From Arenicella chitinivorans (GTDB lineage: Bacteria > Pseudomonadota > Gammaproteobacteria > Arenicellales > Arenicellaceae): 64,000 bases of DNA. The notes below the pieces were generated by a model. The model had not been told where the DNA came from and searched no databases. It worked only from the letters and a program-made list of their open reading frames with translations. This document shows positions 8,903 to 16,915 of this stretch, in pieces (within the stretch, counting starts at the first letter, position 1; each line of letters begins with the position of its first letter). The stretch is taken from NCBI RefSeq assembly GCF_014651515.1, contig NZ_BMXA01000005.1, forward strand, positions 124,001 to 188,000, in the 5' to 3' direction. The position numbers and the translations under genes are program-made.

Positions 8903-10078
8903 TTAAGCCAAACAGGCTCCGGGGACGCGTACCCACCCTTCCATCAGCACACGTGCGCTGCGACTCATTGTCGCTTCGGTCGCACGCCATTGCCCATCTT
9001 CCAAATAAGCACTCGCACCAACTTTCAACGTACCTGACGGGTGGCCAAAGCAGACGCTGTTACCTTCCGGTGATGTCAGCACCTGGTTGACAATCGTACC
9101 GGGCACGGCGGCGGCAACACTGATGGCAACGGCGGCGGTGCCCATCATGGCATGATGCAACTGCCCCATCGACATCGCACGCACCACCAAATCAATGTCC
9201 TGCGAGCTAATCTGTTTACCACTTGAAGCCTGATAAGATGCGGGCTCCGCGACAAACGCCACCTTCGGTGTATGCTGTCGTGATTGCGCTTCATCCAGAT
9301 CGGAAATCAACCCCATGCGGAGTGCACCGTGCGCTCGTACCAGCTCAAGCCGTTGCAAGGCGTCGGCATCGCTATTAATATCTGACTGCAGCTCCGTGCC
9401 CGTAAATCCTAGATCCCGGGCGCGTACAAATACGGTCGGAATACCGGCATTAATCAGCGTTGCCTCAAACTCACCCAGCTTGGGCACCACCAAGGTATCG
9501 ATACTATTCCCAGTCGGAAACAACGCACCGTCTGCCGCGGGGTCTTTGAAAGCCAACTCAATTTCAGCTGCTGGAAAAGTCACACCATCCAGTTCGAAGT
9601 CGCCCATCTCTTGAACCAAGCCATTGTGTATTGGCACATTGGCAACAATCGTCTTACCAATATTTTGTTGCCAGACACGTACCGTGGCAATGCCATTTGC
9701 CGGCACGCGAGACGCGTCAACCAAACCCTGTGCGATCGCGAATGGGCCAACCGCAGAAGACAAATTGCCACAGTTGCCACTCCAGTCGATCATCGGCTTA
9801 TCAATCGACACCTGACCAAACAAATAGTCCACATCATGATCCGCCCGCTCGCTTTTAGAAATAATCACCACCTTACTGGTACTGGATGTGGCCCCGCCCA
9901 TACCATCGGTCTGCTTGCCATAGTGATCAGGACTGCCAATGACACGCAGCAACGTCTGGTCACGAATTGGACCCGGTTGCTGCATCGCATGCGGCAAGTC
10001 GGCCAGATTAAAGAATACCCCTTTACTGGTGCCACCACGCATATAGGTGGCCGGAATTCTAATTTGTGGTAAATACAT
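8903..10078 (-). CDS. prpF: 2-Methylaconitate cis-trans isomerase
   Basis: 391 residues from the ATG at 10078, chosen because AAGGAGAGCT lies directly upstream and the family begins here (YLPQIRIPATYMRGGTSKGVFF); the frame extends to 10162 without good support. PrpF folds like diaminopimelate epimerase. GGTSKG near the start and DWSGNCGNLSSAVGPFA (active-site region) are visible. It isomerises the 2-methylaconitate isomer formed by AcnD so that it can be hydrated to 2-methylisocitrate. It starts 10 bp after the acnD stop and is co-transcribed with it. Confidence 0.93.
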   Translation of the reverse strand: MYLPQIRIPATYMRGGTSKGVFFNLADLPHAMQQPGPIRDQTLLRVIGSPDHYGKQTDGMGGATSSTSKVVIISKSERADHDVDYLFGQVSIDKPMIDWSGNCGNLSSAVGPFAIAQGLVDASRVPANGIATVRVWQQNIGKTIVANVPIHNGLVQEMGDFELDGVTFPAAEIELAFKDPAADGALFPTGNSIDTLVVPKLGEFEATLINAGIPTVFVRARDLGFTGTELQSDINSDADALQRLELVRAHGALRMGLISDLDEAQSRQHTPKVAFVAEPASYQASSGKQISSQDIDLVVRAMSMGQLHHAMMGTAAVAISVAAAVPGTIVNQVLTSPEGNSVCFGHPSGTLKVGASAYLEDGQWRATEATMSRSARVLMEGWVRVPGACLA

Positions 10079-10088
10079 AGAGCTCTCC

Positions 10089-12701
10089 TTACGCCGCATC
10101 GCCGGCTTCGAGAAAATCCTGCGCAAAACGCTGCAACACGCCGCCGGCGGTGTAAATGGCAACTTCTTCTTCGGTGTCTAGGCGGCATAGTACCGGCACA
10201 TCGACCCGCTGGCCTGAACGTCGCGTGATACGCAACTGCAAAGTCGCACTGGGTGAGGGCTGCCCGATCACATCGTAGAGCTCAGAGCCATCCAGTTTGA
10301 GAGTTCCTCGCGTAGCGCCTGCGGTAAACTCCAATGGCAAAACCCCCATACCAATGAGATTAGTTCGGTGAATTCGCTCGAACCCCTCGGCCACGATTGC
10401 CTCCACACCAGCCAGACGCACACCTTTAGCAGCCCAGTCACGTGACGAGCCCTGCCCGTAGTCAGCGCCTGCCACGATAATCAGCGGCTGTTTGCGTTGC
10501 ATATACGTTTCGATCGCCTCCCACATACGAGTGACCTTACCTTCAGGCTCAATCCGTGCGAATGAACCCTGTACCACCTCACCATTCTCGGTAACCATTT
10601 CATTCAATAGTTTTGGGTTAGCAAAGGTTGCCCGCTGTGCGGTCAGGTGATCGCCGCGATGCGTGGCATAAGAATTAAAGTCCTCCTCTGGCAGCCCCAT
10701 TTTTGTCAGGTATTCCCCCGCCGCACTACTCGCCAGAATGGCGTTTGAAGGCGATAGATGATCGGTGGTGATGTTGTCGCCCAGTACCGCCAATGGACGC
10801 ATACCACTCAACGTGCGTTCGCCAGCCAATGCCCCCTCCCAATAAGGCGGTCTGCGGATGTACGTACTGGTAGGACGCCAGTCGTATAACGGGCTGATAC
10901 CAGCGTTATCACTTACCTCGAGGTTAAACATAGGCTCATATGTGTTTCGATACTGTTCAGGCTTGACGCTACTGGCCACGATGGCATCAATCTCTGCGTC
11001 ACTCGGCCAGATGTCACTTAAACGCACGGGGTTGCCTTCGGCATCGTGCCCCAGTACGCCTTGCTCAATATCAAACCGGATGGTCCCGGCTAGCGCATAG
11101 GCAACCACCAATGGCGGTGACGCCAAAAATGCCTGTTTAGCGTAAGGATGGATCCGGCCATCAAAGTTTCGATTGCCAGACAACACAGCCGTCGCATACA
11201 GGTCACGCGACACCACCTCTGACTGGATAGTCGGATCGAGTGCGCCGCTCATCCCATTACAGGTAGTACACGCAAAGCCCACCACACCAAAGCCTAAATT
11301 CTCCAGCTCAGACATCAATCCAGCTTCTTGCAAGTACAGTTGCACGGTCTTGGAGCCCGGCGCCAACGAACTTTTCACCCAGGGTTTGCGAAGTAAGCCA
11401 AGCCTATTTGCATTGCGTGCGATCAATCCAGCGGCAATCATGTTGCGCGGATTACTGGTATTCGTGCAGCTGGTGATGGCAGCGATAATGACCGCCCCGT
11501 CTGGCATATGTCCCTGCCAATTGTCTAGATCTACGGTTTCCACAACCTCTCGACTGATTCCCTGTGCGCCAAGCTCAGTCGTGGCGACGCGACGATGTGG
11601 ATTCGAGGGACCGGCAATATTCCGAACAACGGTTGACAGATCAAACCTCAAAACCCGCTCATACTCCGCGTCGCCCATTTGGGATGCCCATAAGCCAGTT
11701 TGCTTAGCGTAGGTTTCGACTAACGCCACTTGCGCATCGTCTCGGCCAGTTAAGCGTAGGTAATCAATGGTATTTTGGTCTATGTAGAACATGGCCGCGG
11801 TGGCACCGAACTCTGGCGTCATATTCGAAATAGTCGCCCGATCCCCCAGGGTAAGCTGGTCGGCCCCTGGACCAAAAAATTCCAAATAACTCGAGACTAC
11901 GCGTTGCTCTCTCAAAAACTCGGTCAATGCCAGTACGATATCGGTAGCCGTAATACCCGCTTGACGCTCGCCAACCAGTTCTACACCGACAATGTCTGGC
12001 AATCGCATATACGAAGCACGACCTAGCATGACGCTCTCAGCCTCGAGCCCACCAACGCCGATCGCGATCACACCGAGTGCATCAACGTGCGGTGTATGAC
12101 TGTCGGTACCGACCAGCGTATCCGGGAATGCCACGCCATCACGTGCGTGCACCACGGGCGACATTTTCTCAAGGTTTATTTGGTGCATGATGCCGTTGCC
12201 TGGCGGAATCACGTCGATATTCTTGAATGCTTTTTTCGTCCAATTAATAAAATGAAAGCGATCTTCATTACGACGATCTTCGATTGCACGATTTTTTTCA
12301 AAAGCCTCTGGATCGAAACCTGCCGCTTCGACTGCTAGAGAGTGATCCACAATTAATTGCGTCGGCACCACCGGGTTGACTTTGGACGGGTCACCGCCTT
12401 TCTCCGCGATCGCATCGCGCAGACCCGCCAAATCCACCAACGCCGTTTGCCCTAAAATATCGTGACACACAACACGCGCCGGATACCATGGAAAGTCAGA
12501 GTCTCTGCGCCGCTCAATTAGCTGCATCAACGCAAGTTCCAATTGCTCTGGAGGGCAGCGCCTGACCAAATTCTCTGCCAGCACCTTGGAGGTATACGGC
12601 AACTTTGCGTAAGCACCGTCAGACAGACGGTTAACCGCCGCTTCGGCATCAAAAAAATCCAACTGAGTTTGCGCCAATGACTTGCGATAGTGTTGATTCA
12701 T
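10089..12701 (-). CDS. acnD: Fe/S-dependent 2-methylisocitrate dehydratase
   Basis: 870 residues, aconitase superfamily, AcnD type. The 4Fe-4S ligands are visible as ITSCTNTSNP and FACTTCNGMSG, with substrate-binding GTDSHTPHVDALG and the C-terminal swivel domain (GADYGQGSSRDWAAKG). It dehydrates 2-methylcitrate to 2-methylaconitate and works with PrpF in place of PrpD. Its promoter region carries two ATTGTNNACAAT sites (12747, 12809) matching those before gntR, so both arms should respond to the same regulator. Confidence 0.95.
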   Translation of the reverse strand: MNQHYRKSLAQTQLDFFDAEAAVNRLSDGAYAKLPYTSKVLAENLVRRCPPEQLELALMQLIERRRDSDFPWYPARVVCHDILGQTALVDLAGLRDAIAEKGGDPSKVNPVVPTQLIVDHSLAVEAAGFDPEAFEKNRAIEDRRNEDRFHFINWTKKAFKNIDVIPPGNGIMHQINLEKMSPVVHARDGVAFPDTLVGTDSHTPHVDALGVIAIGVGGLEAESVMLGRASYMRLPDIVGVELVGERQAGITATDIVLALTEFLREQRVVSSYLEFFGPGADQLTLGDRATISNMTPEFGATAAMFYIDQNTIDYLRLTGRDDAQVALVETYAKQTGLWASQMGDAEYERVLRFDLSTVVRNIAGPSNPHRRVATTELGAQGISREVVETVDLDNWQGHMPDGAVIIAAITSCTNTSNPRNMIAAGLIARNANRLGLLRKPWVKSSLAPGSKTVQLYLQEAGLMSELENLGFGVVGFACTTCNGMSGALDPTIQSEVVSRDLYATAVLSGNRNFDGRIHPYAKQAFLASPPLVVAYALAGTIRFDIEQGVLGHDAEGNPVRLSDIWPSDAEIDAIVASSVKPEQYRNTYEPMFNLEVSDNAGISPLYDWRPTSTYIRRPPYWEGALAGERTLSGMRPLAVLGDNITTDHLSPSNAILASSAAGEYLTKMGLPEEDFNSYATHRGDHLTAQRATFANPKLLNEMVTENGEVVQGSFARIEPEGKVTRMWEAIETYMQRKQPLIIVAGADYGQGSSRDWAAKGVRLAGVEAIVAEGFERIHRTNLIGMGVLPLEFTAGATRGTLKLDGSELYDVIGQPSPSATLQLRITRRSGQRVDVPVLCRLDTEEEVAIYTAGGVLQRFAQDFLEAGDAA

Positions 12702-12746
12702 AACAGAGTGATGTACTTAGAGTTAAAAGAGTGGTTTGACCCTGCC

Positions 12747-12758
12747 ATTGTAAACAAT
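12747..12758. promoter_or_regulatory. Proximal GntR operator, acnD promoter (ATTGTAAACAAT)
   Basis: Fits ATTGTNNACAAT and ends about 45 bp upstream of the acnD start codon. Its start is 62 bp from that of the copy at 12809, the spacing seen in front of gntR. ATATTCGC (12766-12773), also found between the two forward-arm sites (6024-6031), lies between the pair. Confidence 0.68.
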
Positions 12759-12808
12759 ATCGAAGATATTCGCGAATCAGGAAAGCAATTTCGGCTTAAA
12801 ACGAATTT

Positions 12809-12820
12809 ATTGTTTACAAT
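12809..12820. promoter_or_regulatory. Distal GntR operator, acnD promoter (ATTGTTTACAAT)
   Basis: Fourth ATTGTNNACAAT match in the locus and the distal partner of 12747-12758. The 62-bp spacing is close to six helical turns, so two dimers would sit on the same face of the DNA and could interact by looping; that part is inference. Confidence 0.66.
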
Positions 12821-13081
12821 GTAGACATAAAATCACACCAAACGTCAGACCGAACCTGTACCAAGCCCAAGCCCCCCCCCGCAACCACGGATTGTTACAA
12901 CCCTGTAATCACTCAAAAGAATTCATATATTTTTATACATTCCTTGTGGTTATTTCTAATATAAGGACATACCATTTTAAATTTGCGCTGTCAGCACGCA
13001 TATTACGCCCCAGACAGAGCCATTTAAGGCATATGTTTAACCAAATTAACTTTTATCAGATTAAATTTATCAGGTGACAAA

Positions 13082-13153
13082 ATGGAAATCCTAACCGTAT
13101 TAACTCTGGTTCTATTGGCGCTGGTTGCAATTAACGAAGTGACTGATCACTAA
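13082..13153 (+). CDS. Putative 23-residue single-span membrane peptide
   Basis: ATG at 13082 and TAA at 13151 enclose 23 codons. AGGTGA sits 5 nt before the ATG, a strong ribosome-binding site. The peptide begins MEILTVLTLV, continues as an unbroken hydrophobic stretch to about residue 17, and ends in a short polar tail (NEVTDH): the shape of a small bacterial transmembrane protein. A strong intrinsic terminator at 13263-13293 on the same strand has no other plus-strand gene to serve. The 260 bp upstream, after the acnD operators, are AT-rich and otherwise empty. No homologue is recognised. Alternatively the transcript is mainly a small RNA. Confidence 0.5.
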   Translation: MEILTVLTLVLLALVAINEVTDH

Positions 13154-13262
13154 GTAAGCAATGCCTATCGAATACAGTATTCGACAACGCACAGATGTTA
13201 GGCTCCTTATCGGGCTCTGTGCACTAGCCTCACTCCTTCGCTAGCTTAACACGTATCTGTTC

Positions 13263-13293
13263 GCCGCCGGGCCCTTGGTCTGGCGGCTTTTTT
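13263..13293 (+). terminator. Intrinsic terminator after the small peptide gene
   Basis: GCCGCC (13263-13268) pairs with GGCGGC (13282-13287), with inner pairing of GGCC and GGTC, followed by six T (13288-13293). It defines the end of a short plus-strand transcript. Upstream, TCGAATAC-A-GTATTCGA (13168-13184) and a CTAGC/GCTAG hairpin give the 3' untranslated region further structure. Confidence 0.8.
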
Positions 13294-13332
13294 ATGTCTC
13301 ATGACAACACAACCATGGCACCAAAGGTGACA

Positions 13333-13944
13333 CTAAACATGACGTTTCTCGGCCATCGCCTGCACAATAATTTGCCGTGACGAGCTAACGAATAGACTTG
13401 CAAGTACGGTCGCCACAACGAGATCAGGCCAACGCGTCCCAGTAACGAACACCAACCCGGCAGCCACCAGTACCGCCACATTGCCAATGGCATCATTGCG
13501 GCTACATAACCAAACCGATCTAACGTTCGCGTCACCCTCCTTGAATCGAACCAGCAACACCACGCTAATCAGGTTGGCGGCCAAGGCCGCCAGCGCCACG
13601 CCACCCATAATCGGCGCACTCGGTGAGTTTGAATACAGCACGTGATATAAGGTCGACCCTAGCACCCAAAATGCCATCAATAAGAGGCTTACGCCCTTAA
13701 GCAGTGCGACATTACCTCGGGTAGCCAAGGGCTTGCCGATCGCCCATAAACTCAACGCATAGGTCATGCTGTCACCAAGAAAATCCAGCGCATCAGCTTG
13801 CAATGCCTGCGACTCGCCTGCGATTCCGTAGATCATCTCGACGATGAACATACCCGCATTGAGTGCAATCACCAAGAATAAAGCACGTCGGTAAGCCGCG
13901 CTCGCACCATCAAAATCGTGGTTGTGTTGACACCCGGCTGACAT
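13333..13944 (-). CDS. Short cation transporter of the CDF family, without C-terminal domain
   Basis: 203 residues against about 300 for full cation diffusion facilitators. It has hydrophobic spans consistent with the CDF membrane domain but no cytoplasmic metal-binding C-terminal domain. The TM2 metal motif appears as ALQADALDFLGDS (DxxxD); the TM5 motif is CSRNDAIGN, with Cys where classical Zn transporters have His. The N-terminus holds a C-x-H-N-H-D cluster that could bind metal. The family exports divalent metals by proton antiport. Its ATG follows the suhB stop with no gap, so the two are co-transcribed. Metal specificity is unknown. Confidence 0.8.
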   Translation of the reverse strand: MSAGCQHNHDFDGASAAYRRALFLVIALNAGMFIVEMIYGIAGESQALQADALDFLGDSMTYALSLWAIGKPLATRGNVALLKGVSLLLMAFWVLGSTLYHVLYSNSPSAPIMGGVALAALAANLISVVLLVRFKEGDANVRSVWLCSRNDAIGNVAVLVAAGLVFVTGTRWPDLVVATVLASLFVSSSRQIIVQAMAEKRHV

Positions 13945-14748
13945 CTAGAGATGCAAATATGTTTGCGCAGTAATGGGTAACATCGCTTGGTGTACCTGTA
14001 CACCAGCAGCCATGACATGACCGGACTCCAAATAATTGTCACGGCCTGCTAGATCACTTACGACACCACCCGCTTCGGTCACTAACAAGGCTCCAGCAGC
14101 AATATCCCATGGCTTTAAGTGGGATTCCCAAAAACCATCGTAACGCCCGGCAGCGACGTAGGCCAGATCCAATGCCGCTGCACCAAGTCTTCGAATACCG
14201 CTGGTCTGTTGTGCCAAGAGTGTCGTCATAGTCGAAGTAAAAGCAGACAGACTTGCGAGCGGATCACCACTGTAAGGCACGCCGGTGGCGAGCAAGGCGC
14301 CATGCAGTCCACCGCCGTTGGTGACGCTAATGGTCTGCCCATTCATCTGCGCACCCCGCCCTAGTTCCGCGGAAAAAAGTTCATTCTTTACTGGGTCGTA
14401 CACCACACCCAGAACCAACTGATCATCGTGTTTTAGCCCAATGGACACAGCGAAATGCGGAATACCGCGCAAAAAGTTGGTGGTCCCATCTAACGGGTCA
14501 ATAATCCAAGTGTAAGGCGACTCCAACCCACCGGAGACACCGTACTCCTCGCCCAGTATGCGGTGGCTTGGAAAATGCCTATGGAGTTCGGCAGTGATGA
14601 CCTGTTCTGAGTGACGGTCCACCTCAGAAACAAAGTCGTTGAGGGACTTTTGCTCAATCACCAACTGCGCACGGTCGCCGAAGGACTCGGCAATGTATTT
14701 TCCCGCGGACTGTGCTGCAGCTTTGGCGATACTCATCTTATTGCTCAT
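13945..14748 (-). CDS. suhB: Inositol-1-monophosphatase family protein SuhB
   Basis: 267 residues from the ATG at 14748 (alternatives at 14736 and 14784; none has a strong ribosome-binding site). Metal- and substrate-binding motifs of the family are present: GEEYG, WIIDPLDGTTNFLRGIPHFAVSIG and WDIAAGALLVTEAGG. SuhB hydrolyses inositol phosphates with Mg2+ and in gammaproteobacteria also takes part in rRNA transcription antitermination and RNA folding. A CDF transporter gene follows directly. Confidence 0.9.
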   Translation of the reverse strand: MSNKMSIAKAAAQSAGKYIAESFGDRAQLVIEQKSLNDFVSEVDRHSEQVITAELHRHFPSHRILGEEYGVSGGLESPYTWIIDPLDGTTNFLRGIPHFAVSIGLKHDDQLVLGVVYDPVKNELFSAELGRGAQMNGQTISVTNGGGLHGALLATGVPYSGDPLASLSAFTSTMTTLLAQQTSGIRRLGAAALDLAYVAAGRYDGFWESHLKPWDIAAGALLVTEAGGVVSDLAGRDNYLESGHVMAAGVQVHQAMLPITAQTYLHL

Positions 14749-14868
14749 GCGATGAATTATCGACCAGCGACAGATGGATAGCAACCTAGCGTACGCGAAT
14801 CCGCGCGATCATGAACAAGAATAAAACTCGCCCAGTCGGTCTACGACTGAGCAAGTTCTTTAACATCA

Positions 14869-15456
14869 TCAATTGGTTCGAGAGAGATAACCGTCTAGGC
14901 CATGCGGCACTAACCGACCAACCTGACGTGCGACCGAAGAAATGTCCTTCATCGGCGTCTCATCCAACAACCAACCTTGTACCACGCCGATAATGCCACC
15001 GGCGTAGAAATCCGCAATAGTATCCAGTTGGCGTGCATTAAAGTTTTGATTAAATTGAAACAGAATTCGATCTGAAATCAACCTTGAAACCAATGATTTC
15101 AAGAGCGAAAGACATTGAATCCCGGCTTGACCGGTGAATGCAGCACGCATCAAGATACGATCTTTTTCGCACTCTTCTAACAAGTTACGCATACTGATTT
15201 CAACGAACTCTTCACGCCCAATCTCGGCGTTTTGGATGAAAGATTCCGTTTTCACCCAACTCTTTTCAAACATGCTCTCAATTCGTGACAGCAGGATCGA
15301 TTGTTTACTATCAAAATTGGAGTAAAACGTCTGGCGACTCACACCAGCGGTCTTGGTCAACTCCCCGATCGTAATTTCATCGATTGTTTGCTTTTGTAAA
15401 TGGTGCGCTAGTGCGACCTGAAGCTTTTCTTGGCTGCGTCTTTTTCTTAAATCCAC
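14869..15456 (-). CDS. TetR-family transcriptional regulator
   Basis: 195 residues. The N-terminal helix-turn-helix is at about residues 20-55 (ITIGELTKTAGVSRQTFYSNFDSK), followed by a helical C-terminal domain of the type with a conserved FYAGGIIGVVQGWL segment. No adjacent gene on the same strand lies within an operon distance, and the 850 bp upstream carry no recognised gene, so neither target nor ligand can be guessed. Confidence 0.88.
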   Translation of the reverse strand: MDLRKRRSQEKLQVALAHHLQKQTIDEITIGELTKTAGVSRQTFYSNFDSKQSILLSRIESMFEKSWVKTESFIQNAEIGREEFVEISMRNLLEECEKDRILMRAAFTGQAGIQCLSLLKSLVSRLISDRILFQFNQNFNARQLDTIADFYAGGIIGVVQGWLLDETPMKDISSVARQVGRLVPHGLDGYLSRTN

Positions 15457-16306
15457 GTGATAACCCCTATTACTGTTTTCTTGATTTATTAAAATGTCGA
15501 TAAATTTATGTAAGACAGCGATTCAATGTCGCTGAATTGTTTCAACCCCGGCATGGCTGTCACGAATAACGGCCCTGCCAGCAACAAAGTGATGTAAGAT
15601 GCTCGGATGGATTGGTCGCATTTCAGGCCAAACAAGTTCAATGCAATCTTGCAAACTTGCGCATAGCGTCACTGGTATAAACCGGACATCGCCAATCGGT
15701 ACGATGCGCAAATGCCAAGATGAACCACCAGTCCGTCTCGGCACTGCCGTCAATGACCGCAGCAACCACGCCTAACGCAGCTGTAACATTTGCGTGCGAC
15801 AATGCTAAAAAACAAAATCGCTGACAGACGTTATAGCGAACTCGTTGATCAGAACGCTTCAATGAACCGTGAGATCGACTGTTTACCCCAACCTGATCGA
15901 CCTGACATTTTGTTACAATCAATAGTCCGGCAGGACTTGTCCCGTATGGAACAATTACCGCCGCCAGCGAATACATCAAGGAGTAATCACTGTTGAAAAA
16001 GGTTTAAAGTTGTTTGACCCGATTGGCTCATCAACACACGCAAGTCCAACCTGCACCGTGCCTCTGACACCATCCTTACAGCGCTAACATCAGCACTGTT
16101 TATTGCAAACTCAGCAATTAGAACGATTTTTACTAAGCTGCAGGCCTTATTAGACAATGATCTATCTAAATTGCCAATACCAGAATGTGAAATTGTTTAA
16201 ATCTTTACAATATGGCTAGTACTTTGGGCTATATCCGACTAGTTTATACCGAGGCGAATAGCCCATTAATAGACATTTGTAATACAAGTTATTGAATTTA
16301 TCAACC
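15457..16306. other. 850-bp stretch without a recognised gene
   Basis: Overlapping open frames exist on the minus strand (15638-15979 and 15523-15765, in different frames) and one on the plus strand (15790-15996), but none has a recognisable family, good start signal or domain. The right part (16080-16300) is AT-rich, fitting a promoter region for the lipoprotein gene, and includes GGGCTAT/ATAGCCC (16225-16264) with a long loop. It may hold a decayed gene; I cannot say which. Confidence 0.4.
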
Positions 16307-16855
16307 ATGCTGTACAAAATTTATCGAATATCTTTCCCTCTCGGACTTCTTTTCCTAGTCTCGGCTTGCCAGTCCTGGTTAACCAAGCCGGCCTGGCCGA
16401 CGGATTTACCGCCGCGTCAGGTTTTCGTCGAAGCCTTTCTGGAAAACCGCAACCTTGAGCAGGCCGAACCCGCGGTGCTCGAAAGCCACCTGAGCTGGAT
16501 TCAGCGATTCTATCAAGGCACGCTCCTCTACCCTAACGGCTGGAACCAAGCCACCGAACAATTCCTTGCAACCATTACAGACACCCGCATCAAGCAGGAA
16601 GTTGAACAAAGAATGTATGCCCTTGGTATTGAGATTGCGAATGAATGGGCACAGGACAATCACCAGCGCAACATAGACAACACAAATGTCGCGATTTGGG
16701 GCAGTGCGCTGAGAGAAGCTGCTGAGCGTAATGATCACCTTGCGTTTATCAGCAAAGTAGAAAAGGATGTTGCCAAGCTTATTGCGCGAGAAATAAGCGC
16801 CGGTGAAATTGATTACGAAAGATACTATCCCGATGAAGACTATGGTAACTTTTAA
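16307..16855 (+). CDS. Lipoprotein of unknown function
   Basis: 182 residues from the ATG at 16307 (a TTG at 16292 is less likely). The N-terminus is a lipoprotein signal peptide: a basic start, a hydrophobic core, and lipobox VSAC, so the mature protein would begin at Cys20 and be lipidated. The rest is soluble, with helix-rich segments and a C-terminal acidic/aromatic tail (YERYYPDEDYGNF). No family is recognised. It lies 60 bp before a predicted outer-membrane beta-barrel gene on the same strand, which suggests a pair acting at the outer membrane. Confidence 0.75.
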   Translation: MLYKIYRISFPLGLLFLVSACQSWLTKPAWPTDLPPRQVFVEAFLENRNLEQAEPAVLESHLSWIQRFYQGTLLYPNGWNQATEQFLATITDTRIKQEVEQRMYALGIEIANEWAQDNHQRNIDNTNVAIWGSALREAAERNDHLAFISKVEKDVAKLIAREISAGEIDYERYYPDEDYGNF

Positions 16856-16915
16856 CGCAAATAGGGTCCGAACAGTTAGCTAATCGGTGTCGACAATAAC
16901 GATTATTATAAAACC

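Noticed and set aside
12871-12880. Run of nine C residues as a phase-variation tract
   Set aside because: It lies about 170 bp upstream of acnD, outside any coding frame and beyond the operator pair; no gene would be switched by slippage.
16192-16211. ATTGT and ACAAT half-sites upstream of the lipoprotein gene
   Set aside because: They are separated by 10 bp, not 2, so they do not match the prp operator pattern.
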